DNA of 64,000 nt from Lottia gigantea. Taxonomy: Eukaryota; Mollusca; Gastropoda; Lottiidae. The translations under genes were made by a program, and so were the position numbers. Positions 13,233 to 25,698 of this stretch are shown piece after piece. Under the pieces are notes generated by a model. It made no database searches. It was not told the origin of the DNA and saw only the letters and a program-made list of their open reading frames with translations. Location of the stretch: positions 62,001 to 126,000 of the forward strand of contig NW_008709715.1 of NCBI RefSeq assembly GCF_000327385.1, read 5' to 3'. The number at the start of each line of letters is the position of its first letter. Positions within the stretch are counted from its first letter, which is position 1.

Positions 13233-13266
13233 TATATATTGCTGCATCTTCTACCTCATTTCACTG
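13233..13266 (+). promoter_or_regulatory. TATA box and initiator of gene 2
   Basis: TATATA at 13233-13238 lies 30 bp upstream of an initiator-like TTTCACT with its A at 13263. The ATG follows at 13287, giving a 5' leader of about 24 nt. This fits a TATA-driven, tissue-specific secretory gene. No transcript evidence. Confidence 0.4.
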
Positions 13267-13286
13267 GGAAGCTGCAACACTACAAG

Positions 13287-16200
13287 ATGTTTCGATTCGC
13301 TGCACTCATAGCTGTAAGTATAGGCATTCATACTTTTTGATTTTGAAAATAACAAGGGTGACAATGAGGAGTAAATTTATCTGGTTTGCTTGTGGATTGT
13401 TTCGTATGGCAGAGTTATTGAGGTTAGGAATTAATCTATCTATCGTGTTTTCCATATGGCACAGCTATCAAGGCAGTTGCCCGAAAACCTGAATTGAGGA
13501 ACAAGATTGTGATTTTAAATTAAGTTAAGTTAAATAACTCATCTGGAGTTACCAGCACTTATCATCCATTCCCTTTACCTTATGGGAACTGCACATGTTG
13601 TGACCTTTAGAATGACAGATCAGGCAGTTGATTTTTTTTTTACTTTGTATTTCTCACGTAGTTTTATATATTAAAATAGAATGAAATAATGTAGCTGTTT
13701 TTAAATGTCTGTAAGTGATAGAGTCTGTTTTTCTTTCAGATATTCCTAACGTTTAGTGACGTTCTGGCAACACATGAATACTACCCATGTTCTGTAAGTA
13801 ATTATTTTTTCTTTATAGTAGTGATTGTAATGACATAGATCAGAGTAACAGGCAATTTGAATCATACTTATATTGGGGTCTACAGTATAGGAGGCCATTT
13901 GTTATAAAGAAATTTAGAAAAATACATTTTAATTCAGTTAATGATTTTTATTATTATCTTTAAATTTTTAGTTTGTCTGTAAATTCTAAGTTCATTCCGT
14001 GATTTGATAGTTCGGTCTGTAAATTGATAGTTCATTCTATGCATTGATAGTTCAGTTTGTAATTTGATAGTTCAGTTTGTAAATTGATAGTTCACTCTGT
14101 AATTTATAGTTCCACTGTAAATTATCAGTTCACCTGATCTTGGTTATAGCGATTTTTAAACGCAGGGTGAATATACCAACTAAAAGTTACCAAATTCGCC
14201 AGTCTTTCGGCTCTTCCACCATCAATTTCGTGACCTCACTACTGCTGACAATACTTATTATATTAAAGTACGATTTTATAACTTCGAACATCATTTCCTA
14301 GAGCAAAATAACAGACTTAAAATTATATGATAGTATGTTAGGAAGTAGTATAGTCAATGTTTAAGTATCATTCTAGACATACATCATAAAAGATAGATCG
14401 CATTAAAAGGATTTATGTAACGTGATTTCTCGGTCTTTAAACATGGTTTAACTCTAAATTTAAATCTGTCTGCAAATCATTTACAAATTTACAAATCACG
14501 ATAAAATGTTTTAAGGTTGTTTTGAAGCTATTTAGATCTGAATTTGCTTTAGGGTACTCTTTTATAATGCGTCTCGAATTGGTTGATAATGACTCTTATT
14601 AGCATTCTATCGGAAGCTATAAGTATTATACAACTCAAGGGTTTGAACTTGATACAGGAAGTTCAAACGTGGATCTATAAATGTTAAGGAAATTATCATT
14701 AATTTTAGGCTACTTCAAGTCTGTATAACGAATAAAATCATTTAATTTCATGCTTAGGGATGAACAACATTGTTCATTGATCATTCATTACCACATGTAT
14801 TGGAGAATGTTTGATGCTGTAATCTTGAAAATTATGTTGAAATGAGAAACAGAATACACAAAAAGATGATTAAGAATTAAGAAAGACATAAAAGATAATT
14901 TTATATGTAAAAACGAAAAGAATCGTTGAATGTTCATTTCTTTTTAATAAAACCACTCAGATATTTGGCTTTGAAAACAAATGTGAAACTTGAAATATTT
15001 ATTTTACCTCAGAGAATGCCTACATAATTCTGATCTTGCATTCAAATGTTGCTGCAATCAAAGAAAAGAAGACCGCCGATCTTTCGATACATTTAAGGCA
15101 ATTTAATTAAAATTATACAAATCTATCGTTCCGTTCTTTTTATTAGCTTTTCTTTCTAATATATATTACGTTTAAAAGCTAATAAAGAAACGAAACGAAA
15201 GTTTGTCCCAATTGTAAATAGACTACATAAAAGATATAAGCACTATTCTAAACAAGGTAACTTAGATAAAATTTGATTCCAACGTTACAGTTGCCCCGTG
15301 GCTTGCTTATAAATTAAGTTTGTACATTTTTTCAGTCAAATTCATGTAGACAGAATACAAATTGCCGAGTGTCAAAGAGGGTTGATTGTGTAACAAGAGC
15401 GTGTAAACCTCAGGTAGCCTGTGTAGGTCTGTATATATTATTTTATTATCATTTGTTATGAAACAGTGTACATATGATATATTCAAATATCAAACACGTA
15501 ATAAGAAGTATCACAGAATGAAGATACTGGAAAAGAAAGAAAATTTCTAACCATTTCTGCAGCACATAATGTGACAGGCCATCAGAAGCTGCTGAAGGCC
15601 CAATAACTAAATACATGTGACTATCATTGATTAGATGCTGAAGTAACGCTTGTAAATGTTTTGTATGCTTCAGCATAGGGTCAAAAGCTGTCTCCAATAA
15701 AATCGATTTATACTACCAAAAATTCTACATAAACTATTATTAACATGAAAAACTACCAAATTAGCTATAATTCCCACAAATTACATTCGAAATTTGATCG
15801 TAAGTGTAAACAGTCAAATTTGTTTTTACTTATGATAGATTTTGTTTGTAAAAACAACGTTTGCCCAAGTGGAGAGCCCGTGTTAGATAGAGATTGTAAA
15901 ACCGAATTAAGATGTTCACCGGGAGCATACAACCAGTGTCCTGATTATACTGAATGCATCAATGGTTTCTGTTGCTGGACGGGGAAGTTAACTAGTAAGT
16001 ATTAATGATACAGATGAATTTGATATCTTCAATTAATAGATAGTTTATATTTCAAATTAGAAAGGAATTAGATTTAAGCCATGTAAATTGAGCGCCATGC
16101 TTATTTCCATATCCATTACTTTATCCAGATTACAAGATTAATGGTACAAAATCATTATGTTTCTGTGAACATTCTACATGGAAACACCCCGTGCTCTGTC

Positions 16201-17670
16201 TAACTAGTTCAGTCTATCGAGCCGAGAGGGTAATCTAATAAGATAACTACGATGAGTCCTAGTCAGATTGTCAATAAAGCAAAGGATGTATTACGCACCC
16301 ATTTCTGCATAATCCATGCTTGTAGGCAATCGCTCTCTGGCGTCGAAATATTGTGGCCTTTAATGAAATATTATTTGTGCACATAAATTTCAGTAATACA
16401 TGTACCTGTAATCAAAGCTCAGAAGTGCTGCAGTAGTGGATGTGGTCCTGTTTGCAACAATCCCGTTGTACACAAACCTGGAACCTGTCCAGCATCAATT
16501 AACACAAGATCGTGTATTTCAACTTCAACGTGTACTACGGACAGCCAGTGTTCCGGTTCTCAGAAATGCTGTTATAATGGCTGTGGAAGCTCCTGCTCTA
16601 TTACAGTTGAAGATAGCATTAAAGCCGGAACGTGTCCAGTACCATTCGCCACAGGACCCTGTGTATCAACATGCTCATCAGATAGCCAATGCACTGGTTC
16701 TCAAAAATGCTGTTCAAACGGATGTGGAAGGTCATGTGTTTCCACAGTTGAAGATTGCTTGAAGCCTGGATCTTGTCCAGCTAGACCTACAAGTAGCTCT
16801 TGTGGCAAACGCTGTTCAACAGATCAAGATTGTCGTGGTCAACAAAAATGTTGCAGAAGTGGATGTGGCCAAGTCTGTCAAGGTGCCGTATTTCCTAAAG
16901 CAGGAACCTGTCCTGCTAATAAAAATATTGGCCATGTTGGATCATGTAGACACGATTGCTTTCAAGATGCTGATTGTGCTGGTAATAAGAAATGCTGTTC
17001 ACGAGGATGCAGTCGCCAATGTTTGAATACCATTGAAACACCACGTCCTGGTACATGTCCTCATACATCTCAAAAGACTCAATTTTCCATTTGCTCACAA
17101 CCATGTAGGTATGATGGGGAGTGTCCTGCTAATAAGAAATGCTGTTCAAGTGGTTGTGGTAAATCATGTGTCAGTATTTACACCGAAAAACCTGGTCAAT
17201 GTCCTGCCAATAAAGGTCCATTCGATGCAGTTTGTGTCAACAGATGTACTGATGATGCTTCATGTCCTGGTTCCCAAAAATGTTGTGCTTGTGGTTGCGG
17301 TCGGGAATGTCGACCCATTGCACGCAGACTGTCAGCCTGTTCTACCAGCTTCTATTCGTATTTCTGCTTCTTCCAAGGACATTGTGAAGACGACTCTGAT
17401 TGTGGACACGGAAAAACCTGTTGCGAATCAAACGGATGTGGTAAAATATGCGGAGGTAGATTTCAAGGTGGTAGCTCCTATAATCAAGGTGGTAGCCCCT
17501 ATAATGGTAGCCCCTATAATCAAGGCTATAAGTATAATCAAGGTGGTAGCCGCTATAATCAAGGTGGTAGCCCCTTTAATCTATTTGGATCATACTCTGG
17601 CGGCAATAATCACTATAAACCTTCCCGATGTTCTTGGTGGAAATTTATTTATGGCCAATGCAATCACTAA
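13287..17670 (+). CDS. Multi-WAP, lustrin-type secreted protein with Gly/Tyr-rich tail, five exons (gene 2; perlwapin-like)
   Basis: Exons 13287-13313, 13740-13793, 15336-15426, 15839-15994 and 16394-17670 join in frame to 534 residues (intron phases 0, 0, 1, 1). Residues 1-19 (MFRFAALIAIFLTFSDVLA) are a signal peptide. Residues 25-56 form the six-Cys module shared with gene 1, and 61-103 a lustrin-type module with CPSGEP and a terminal CC. Residues 118-130 are the C-terminal half of a WAP. WAP-like units follow at about 137-177, 186-224, 233-271, 278-319, 327-368, 375-415 and 423-462, most starting KPG-x-CP and ending KCC-xx-GCG-xx-C. The unit at 375-415 has an extra Cys; the last lacks the CP start. 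Residues 463-512 are GGSxYNQ-type repeats, then a WW-containing tail with two Cys. WAP domains are known as protease inhibitors and in nacre proteins; secretion is predicted, function inferred. The exon 3 donor (gtctgt) is weak but matches gene 1 in position and phase. Confidence 0.9.
13971..14133. repeat. 20-bp tandem repeat in intron 2 of gene 2
   Basis: About seven to eight copies of a 20-bp unit close to AAATTGATAGTTCATTCTGT, diverging towards both ends. Confidence 0.8.
15126..15206. repeat. Hairpin-forming inverted repeat in intron 2 of gene 2
   Basis: CGTTCCGTTCTTTTTATTAG is answered by CTAATAAAGAAACGAAACG about 40 bp later, so the 80 bp can fold into a long stem. It may be a very short foldback element. 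Confidence 0.5.
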
Positions 17671-17687
17671 AGCCTTAATATTTTACA

Positions 17688-17693
17688 AATAAA
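17688..17693 (+). terminator. Polyadenylation signal of gene 2
   Basis: AATAAA starts 18 nt after the TAA stop at 17668-17670. As in gene 1, the 3' UTR would be short. Confidence 0.6.
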
Positions 17694-17807
17694 AGTCTAA
17701 TCAAATCAGTTTAGTTCAGTTATATTAACCCAGTTAATTCATTTTTTAAAGATTTCATATACTCAAGCGTATAATGTTTATTATATGTATATCGAAATTA
17801 TATCATT

Positions 17808-17964
17808 CAGTAGTGGAGCGAGGTTTATGACCGAGGGGGACGAAATACCTGAGGTTGCCCGAATTTCTATCCAAGCTATGATATTTTTGCCCGAAGAACA
17901 TGCTTTGGGGGCTCCGAGGGGAGGGGGTGACCCCTCTGCCCCGCCCCCTTTGGCTCTGCCACTG
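17808..17964. mobile_element. hAT-like MITE just 3' of gene 2
   Basis: The 157-bp GC-richer element starts CAGTAGTGGAGC and ends GCTCTGCCACTG, as in hAT termini. It is flanked by ATATCATT (17800-17807) and ATAACATT (17965-17972), an 8-bp target duplication with one mismatch. It lies 115 bp past the polyadenylation signal of gene 2. No coding capacity. Confidence 0.65.
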
Positions 17965-18763
17965 ATAACATTGCCCAAATCAAGACAGAACAAAAACAAT
18001 TCACTTTTGCAACATTTTGCCATTACAAATGCTTCCTTCGTTTTATCATTGACCATTCTTAAAACAGATCTGATATCTAGCACCTTAAAAGTTGATTTTC
18101 ATTATCTTAATAAATCACATTACTTGTCAATCTTATCTATTAGCCTATAGGAACCAGAATTCTCATTTACATACAGTTATAGTTTTATCATTAGGTGATA
18201 GGTCGTGACAGGAATTTATTTTTAAACTATTACCATCTTTTACCTCTCAATATCTGGTTTATTTCATTCCACTTGGTCTATCACAAATTACCACAATCAA
18301 CCTTCTCCATGGGACGCTATTTACAAAGTAGATATTTGCCTCCAAATTCTTATTAACAACCATTAACTATTCCTGGAATGAAATTGTTGGATGCATTTCA
18401 ATAACAATCTCTTCCTGCTACACGTCAGGGTTTTTAATATGAAGCTGATGTACACATTTTCATATACCGTTGTACAATGTGCAATAAGAGCGCAATTTAC
18501 TTATTGTCTTTGCTTATTCTTGGGTTTTGTTTGTACTGTGGTACCAATGAAATTTGACAATTTCAGGTGTTCTGTTTTCATTATTAGTGTGCATTACTTT
18601 TCTGATAAAGATTCCACTATGGCTTGGCTATAAGCTATCCAAGATTCGATATATGGTTCACCAAATTCAACAAAAGTGACCGTGAAAGTTAAAACTTTCG
18701 TTCTGGTACGAACTATGTTGTCGTGTTATCGGAAATGTATATCTGAGATTCTTAAAGTCTGAA

Positions 18764-19137
18764 AAATGGAAAAGAAATTGAGTTCAAGTAACTGTTCTGT
18801 TTTTTTGGAATACATGCCTTTAGAGTTACTTGAAATAACGCAATATGTCGACTTGCACTGACAAAAGAACGCAAGAAGATAAGCATACTGCAGTCCTGTA
18901 TAATGCGTCTAGAGAAATGTTAACAAAAGCATTGAAAGGTCTATCAAGATCATGGCAATGTGGTGGATCATTGGCGAGAATAATTCCAGGCGTGGATTGC
19001 CTGAACAGCATTTTTTGTTAATTTTAGTTGAATGCAAAAGAATCCTTAATACGATTCAAACAAGCGTTTACAGATCTGATAAATATTTCCACAAGTTTAT
19101 TCACGATAGTATATGTTGTAATTCTGTTACCTGTTAA
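18764..19137 (+). pseudogene. Possible degenerate coding stretch of unknown origin
   Basis: Protein-like sequence runs through this 375-bp stretch in changing frames. The longest uninterrupted part is an ATG-started 58-residue frame at 18845-19021 (MSTCTDKRTQEDKHTAVLYN and on, four Cys). No domain recognised. It may be an old pseudogene or element remnant, or chance. Confidence 0.25.
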
Positions 19138-22100
19138 GAAAAGAAACGAAATCTGTTGACAGAGGTGAAGGAATCATCTCAAAAACAAATTCCAGACAAA
19201 AACAAAAACCTCAAAAAACGCAGAATTTAAATTTGTTGAAAGTTTATGCATAAATCCATCATCTATTTATAATGTTATTAATGTTATCGCATGTGTTTTT
19301 CCCCTTTTACTACTAAACTTTTTACTTTGTGAAGTAAGACAAATAGTGTTTTCTTATCTCTGAACGTTTATCAAGCTTCCAATCATCTCTTCTGTACTCT
19401 TTATACAGCGAAACATATAACAATTCTGTACCATCATGGATATACATGTACTGAGAAATGTATTTAATCTTCCAGCACTATGTAATCTTATGTTGTAACC
19501 ATTTTTATCTATGATTAATGAAAACTATAGTTAATACCGTCGCGTCGGAACACATTCCAGTTAAATCTTTGATTTCAGACGTCTGAAGCGCGGATATCAT
19601 CTCCATCAAGCATAGAAGATCAAATAGATGAATCTTAATGGTTAATTGAGATCAATATTAGTAATCCTAGACAATGTGAGTTCACTCATAGAGCAAAGTT
19701 TACACTTTAATTCAACCCAACCAGACAAATGATCCAAATCGCATTAACCCTTCCGCTTCGAAATCGCCAACATACCTTTTCATGCTAATAAAATTATCTG
19801 CTCATGGGACTTCACTTAAGGTTACGAGAAAGGAAAATCTACTCTTCAGGAATCTTTAATAGAAGTTCATTTGACCAGAGATTCACTCAGTCGCTTAATC
19901 GATTAAAAAATCAAAGCTGATCATTAAAGTTTATAAGAAATATATTAATCGGTTGATCGTCTACCATTAAGGATTATCAACAATAACATTTGAAATACGA
20001 TTCTGAGGCTTTGAAATTTGACTTTCCATGCAGGGTACTAGTAAATAAACTCAAACAAAACATAAAACTAGCTTTGTATTCAGAAAGTCGTAAAAAAGTA
20101 CCAAAAACGATTTATAACCGTATTCTAACGGTGTAGGAACTGATAATTTGTATTGGAAAATTTCATTCAATTTTGCTGGAATGAATGTGAGATCGGCAAC
20201 TCAGGAAATGAAATGAAATGAAATGCCCCCGCCCCGTCGCTACGCAATTGATTGTGTTGACTGACACTATTTCATGAACTTCCCAAGTCCCAAGAAATCT
20301 TTCGTCTAGAAAATGGATCAAAAACTGATGCAGACAGGAAGAATATAAACAAGTTAACCTCTGTCAAACAACTAAACCTTTCTTAAATTTTTACCCAAGG
20401 CGCATTCGATAAACCACTAAACAAGACTCCTTATCAGCAATCAAAGAGAGCCATCGCTGTAGCTCTTAAATTAACTAGTCTTATTGCATATCTAAGAGTA
20501 TGCATTTTTTCAGTCGTAGTACGTCTAGATCATAATATGTCAAATAAAGTAGGATAAAAAGTAATATAATTCAATTATTTAAGATAAGATATTATCTGTG
20601 TATGATATGTTAAGATATCAATGTCAAGAATATAGCTGAAATCAAAGCAACATAATTACATAACAAGAATCAATGTCTTGCTGTTGTATCTTGAAAATGT
20701 TTCTGAATGACAGCGCTAAAGTCCAATAAAATAACACAATTTTAGGAATGTTTTTACCTAAAACTTAAACGATCCCTGCTGATGTCAAGTACAAACTATT
20801 ATTATAAAATCGGAAGAAATGTTCGAAGTAAAATGAATTATTAAATATTAGAACAAAATAGTAACAATTTTTAGAAATACATTAATTTTAACCTAGATTT
20901 TAACTCAAACATCTGTGATTTAAAGGGTTTAATTACATTATAATAAAATCTAACCTTTCATTATGGCAAATAATGTTTACAATGACTGGCGTAAAGTAAC
21001 TAAAACAATTTAGACAATAATTGTTTGCACTTTTATAGTAGTGCTTTAGTAATAGTACTCTTCTCGAACATCCGAGACGTCACTATCGCAGTATCCACAA
21101 ACTTAACAAAAAATTATGGTATGTCAAAGCTTTTGAAGGGCATATTGCTAATAGTTAAAAAGCCATGGTTCGCCATTTTAAGGGGTTGATATAGGTCTTG
21201 AATAGTACTAGAACTAAACTAGATCGCACAATCCCACAAGGTAGAAATTTCTATTTCTATATACATGTATTCTCTTTTATATACATAGCATAGTATATAC
21301 TTGGTGGAGTATCAAGAGAAGACGAGTCGTCATTTTAATCTTCATACGCAGACTTTTCTGTACACACATGGATTTGAAGGATCATATTTTGATGGTGAGC
21401 TGTGAACACTGTTGTTGATAAGCTCGGCATGAAAATCCCGTGTCTGAGACTAGGGTACGATTTTCCAAACGGCTGGCGACGTGTCCCTTTAACTTCAGTA
21501 TAGAGTCACTGGCCGAAATGGTTCAGTTGTCTGAAGATCACACATTAAGATTGATTACTAACAAATTTCAGGTGGTGTTTTAATAATTCTAAAGTTACTA
21601 GTATGAGAATGATAAGACTATTTGTGTCGAATATTCAGGGTAATGTAGTTGTATTTGGACAGTACTAGGGAATTTTATCATCGCGGGGCTAAATTTTAGT
21701 CTATTTACATTGTAATTATGTGAAGTAAATTAATTCCGGTAGATAGTGACTGAAAGGAAATATAATCTGAAGAATTATCCACAGAATAATAGAGTTAAAT
21801 GATTATTAATGTTATTACAATGAAACTTTTCACACGGAGATGATTGGCGAGTAGCCGTATACGACTAATTGGCTCTAAATTAATCTTGTATAGTTTAAAT
21901 CTATCAGGAAATCATTGTACAAATTGTATGTAAATATTGTTTAGAACCAAATTACAGTAGAAACATGAGAAGAACAAGTTCTATTCCATCCCATATTAGA
22001 ACATCATTAACGTTACTAATTTGATATGCACGACATGTAACAGACATTCAGCCGGAAAAGTATTAAATTTTATGTGGAAACTAAGAACGTTGGAAATGTG

Positions 22101-22162
22101 GTGTCTATGGACCAAAGTCCCAAAAAATAAATAGTGATAAACGTCCAACGTTTCTGCACATG

Positions 22163-22300
22163 GGTGGGCTAATGAAACGTGCAACTCCATACAGTGTACA
22201 GTGAGTGAAACTGTGCCAGGACAGCACAGTTAGTTCTATTAGTCTACTCTTTTCAATTTCCATCTGTCCGAGGATCTCTGACGCACACATCCTAACCTGA
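22163..22300 (-). repeat. SINE-like family copy (body)
   Basis: On the minus strand the core reads GGAAATTGAAAAGAGTAG, then TGCTGTCCTGGCACAGTTTC, then CACTGTACACTGTATGGAGT. It matches the other copies in order and spacing. Confidence 0.5.
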
Positions 22301-22660
22301 AGCTCATGGGTCACTTCAAGGAGTAGGTTTTAAGTGTAAAAATTGTAAGATAGCTGTTGAATCATACCTGTCAACATTCGAAGAAGATACCACCAACAAC
22401 TGGCATGTGTCATTAATTATTAGATTAAAAAATTAAATTAAACACAAATGCTCCATTAGCAACGCAGAAATTTAGAGTAAAACATTTTGTCTTATCTGTT
22501 GATTTGTCTGTCTAACTCACCCTACATCAAAGATCTTGCAGTGATTCGCCTCCACAAGGGGGACCTTATAATTAAATGTCTCAATCTATGTTTTGTTAAT
22601 ATTTCCATCAGAAGATGAAAATCAACAATCATTGAGAACACCGACAACGAAAAGTTTTAA

Positions 22661-22738
22661 AGGGACTGTTTCGCCATTTTCAAAGGTTGATTAGGGTCTA
22701 AACAACGATAAGTGAAACAGATGGCGAATCTGTCCCTT
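22661..22738. mobile_element. Small MITE flanked by TTAA
   Basis: Inverted termini AGGGACTGTTTCGCCAT / ATGGCGAATCTGTCCCT enclose a short core, and TTAA lies directly outside each end. TTAA duplication is typical of piggyBac-type elements. Related pieces occur near 21160-21493, 42196-42290 and 43185, sharing a TTTTAAAGGGTTGAT-like core. Confidence 0.5.
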
Positions 22739-25546
22739 TAAATCGATATATTTAGATCTACCAAATCTATTGTATTTATAGTGTTATAAAAGATCCTCTC
22801 CTATAGAAGCACTGACAAAGGTCAAAAGAAATTAAAATATATTTTCAACTTATCTATTATCACTTAAAGGAAAAAGTTCAAGAAGTTAATGTATGTTGGT
22901 ACATGTATATTGTAAAACACGGCTTCCACAAGTGTGAAAATGATATAAATTTATTTTACGATGGTTCGTACTATGTTTACACTCCTTTTTTAACCTTGTA
23001 AATGTTGGAAGAATTGCTCAATAAATCAAGACTAATGTACTTGCAATCTTAAAGAACTGATAAGACCAATGTTCCACCCAAGGCTGTCAATGAAAGTAAT
23101 AACTGTAACAATTGTTTTTATCATGCCTTTTGTGATTTAAATGGTGATAAATGTCGAACCCCCAGAAAAAATGATAAATTATTATTATATTGCCAGTCCC
23201 TGTTTATCTTAAGCCTTTCTATAAATTTTGAAATATTCAACCAGTTAATTCGATCAGGAAGCTATGATTGAATACCAGAAATTAAAATTAACAATTTTCT
23301 GTGGAAGTGACTTGCAATATTTCAACAACATCAATCACATTCTTGCTCTCAAGTGGTTTCTGACATCCTTTTTAATGATCAACATTGACATTATCATTTA
23401 TTTCGGTCCGATATTCAGTTTTTATATGTTTCTTGCAGTAATGGAAATATGGCGTGTTTTAACTTTGGTGTACTTCTGAATGGAAACGTTGTACCTTTTT
23501 AAGAATTCTGAACATCCTGTTTAATGCTCATCCGCTGGGATCACTTATTCCACTTTGAAATTTAATTTGTCCATATACAGCTTACAAAGGCTCAAGTCAG
23601 TGTCATAATCATCTTTCTTAAACAAGATGTCATCCTTGCCTCAGTCCAACATCACGGTTTCTATTCCCAGCCTTTCGTGTTAAAAACATTTTAACTTGAA
23701 GTATTATCAAGATTCTGTAATTCGTGGCTGGAAATTTTTCGAAATATTTATCCACGAGGCAGTCACACTTGTATCACACAACGCCTACTTCGGCTTACTA
23801 TACTCATATGATATGGAATGGCCTACCATAGACTGAACGTCGATGACATCGAACTGTAAACATTTAGTTACAGGAGAGAGAACATCAATTTTCTGTTTCC
23901 TTTATCAAAAACAGGGTATGAACTGATCATCAAAATCTTGAGAAATAACGGCTATGCTTTGGGTGTGTTTTGAAATTTTGTTAGTAAATCTTTGCCATAA
24001 GGCACATATCTAATATTGGGCCAGCCATATTGTGTCATATTCCATTCCCGTTATAAGAGTCTTCAAGCACAATTTTTCCATGTCTATAAACAAAGATGAT
24101 AGTCGCATATTAAATAAAACAGAACTTAAATGAAAACAAACTAAAGCCAATCAATACATAAAAAAGTACAAGAAAAATCACAAAGATTAACTGAAAGTTA
24201 GTTCGTTTAAACGAATCCCTCCTTCCTGAAATGTAATAAGTTTCTTGAGTAACGACCATGTGTCTCTGTGGGACGGTGTACAATGTTCACACTGTCAATG
24301 ACTAGACTATAAAATTTTATTCATCATTATCAATCACTAATCATGAGTTGAAACTGTACGTAGAACAATTATTAATGGCCTGTTACCAACTTACAATCGA
24401 TAGAAATTATCATTTAAAACAATTTAAACAAATCTGGTTAGGTGACTGGTGATCGAGTTATAAGAAGGAACTAGTATTTTAATTCATGTGAATGAAAACT
24501 AGTTTATATTGGAGACAGAAAGTAAAATATTGCGACAGTTTCCTACTTAAATCTACGAAGTGACAGTTTTTGCCACTCTAAGAGTCTAATAAAATAAAGA
24601 AAACTGATTTAAGTTGTAAATCACGACTACCAAGGTACTTAGTGGCAATCTTCTCGGTCAAAGATGTGACGTTAGAAAATTATCAAGTATAATTAATATT
24701 GAGATGTAGACTCCTTGGAACCTCCTAGACCAGAATTTCTATGTCCCACCTGGCATATTCCTGATAAATTCTGATCATTGAAATCTTCATGAATTTGAAT
24801 CAGGATTATGTAATTCTAAACGTCAAGAAAACATGCTTCTTGTATTTTAAGAAGTGTAAGTGATCTTTTCATTTCGAACTGTCTAATTGATTCACATATT
24901 GACACAAAACACACATAAAATAACAATTGCTTCCTAACTTTTCCTTGAACACTTTTTAATCATAGGATTGATGGGACCTGATGCTGGTGGTCTCATTGGC
25001 CCTAAATCAATATCACGTACAGCTTGATGATCTTCCTAGAAATTGAAAAATAAATTTAATACTCATTGTAAGTAACCAAGTTTTACAAATTGATGTAAGT
25101 GCTTTTTATTGGCGAACGTCTTAGTTTACTGTAAAATTGTTATACGATTACCATTCTGATGCCAGTAATGTGTCCCATTATTTGTAAGATATGAGGTCAT
25201 TGTGGTCCATTCTAGTCATAACTTGAATATCAGTTCATTTTGTCAGTGTCACCTGTCAATGTATTTACAACTTGAACCAACATTGGGTGCCTTAACATTC
25301 CAATGTTAGATACCTAGTCTGAATGAAAGACAAGTTGATATGCTATTTAATATTAATGTGATACAATATCTCTTTTTATGGATTACAATTATCTTGAAGT
25401 CGAGTGAAGGTAACATGAATATTATTATGTTCGATCTCAAGACTTGTCACTGTGGACTTTTTAAAAATAATTGTTGCCTTAATTGATGGACTGTTTTAAT
25501 GATGCTGTTTGTAGTTTAACCTGATTTATGACATTCCATCTTCCAG

Positions 25547-25698
25547 GTTGTGGTGGTATGACCTTATGTAAAGTTGAATGTTTTGAAGATATGGCGCGGT
25601 TGCATTACGTAGAAAAATGTTTCATTACACAAATGTTACATGATTGTAACATTAAGTCTATTGCTGAAATTAATGATAGAATCTTTGTCGTTATCTAA
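25547..25698 (+). CDS. Candidate terminal exon, Cys-containing
   Basis: The acceptor TTCCATCTTCCAG opens a phase-1 frame of 49 codons to TAA, beginning CGGMTLCKVECFEDMARLHY and containing five Cys. AATAAA occurs about 160 nt downstream. The phase matches the phase-1 introns of the cysteine-rich genes in this window, but no upstream exon was found and no family is recognised. Confidence 0.25.

Larger units (their letters stand above)
19138..25546. other. Gene-poor stretch
   Basis: Mostly AT-rich unique-looking DNA with MITE fragments (21160-21493, 22661-22738), one SINE-like copy and an ATGAA-type short repeat at about 20208-20226. A short minus-strand frame at 24922-25035 (EDHQAVRDIDLGPMRPPASG and on) follows a good acceptor but is only 33 codons. 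Confidence 0.4.

Noticed and set aside
16436-16762. 108-codon plus-strand frame
   Set aside because: An out-of-frame shadow of the WAP exon; the true frame is open from 16394 through 17670.
17033-17692. 219-codon plus-strand frame
   Set aside because: It overlaps the WAP exon in another frame; Cys codons read out of frame give Val/Met-rich nonsense. A shadow of gene 2.
17785-18150. 121-codon frame with a Pro-rich stretch
   Set aside because: The Pro/Ala part lies in the hAT-like MITE (17808-17964); no splice or homology support.
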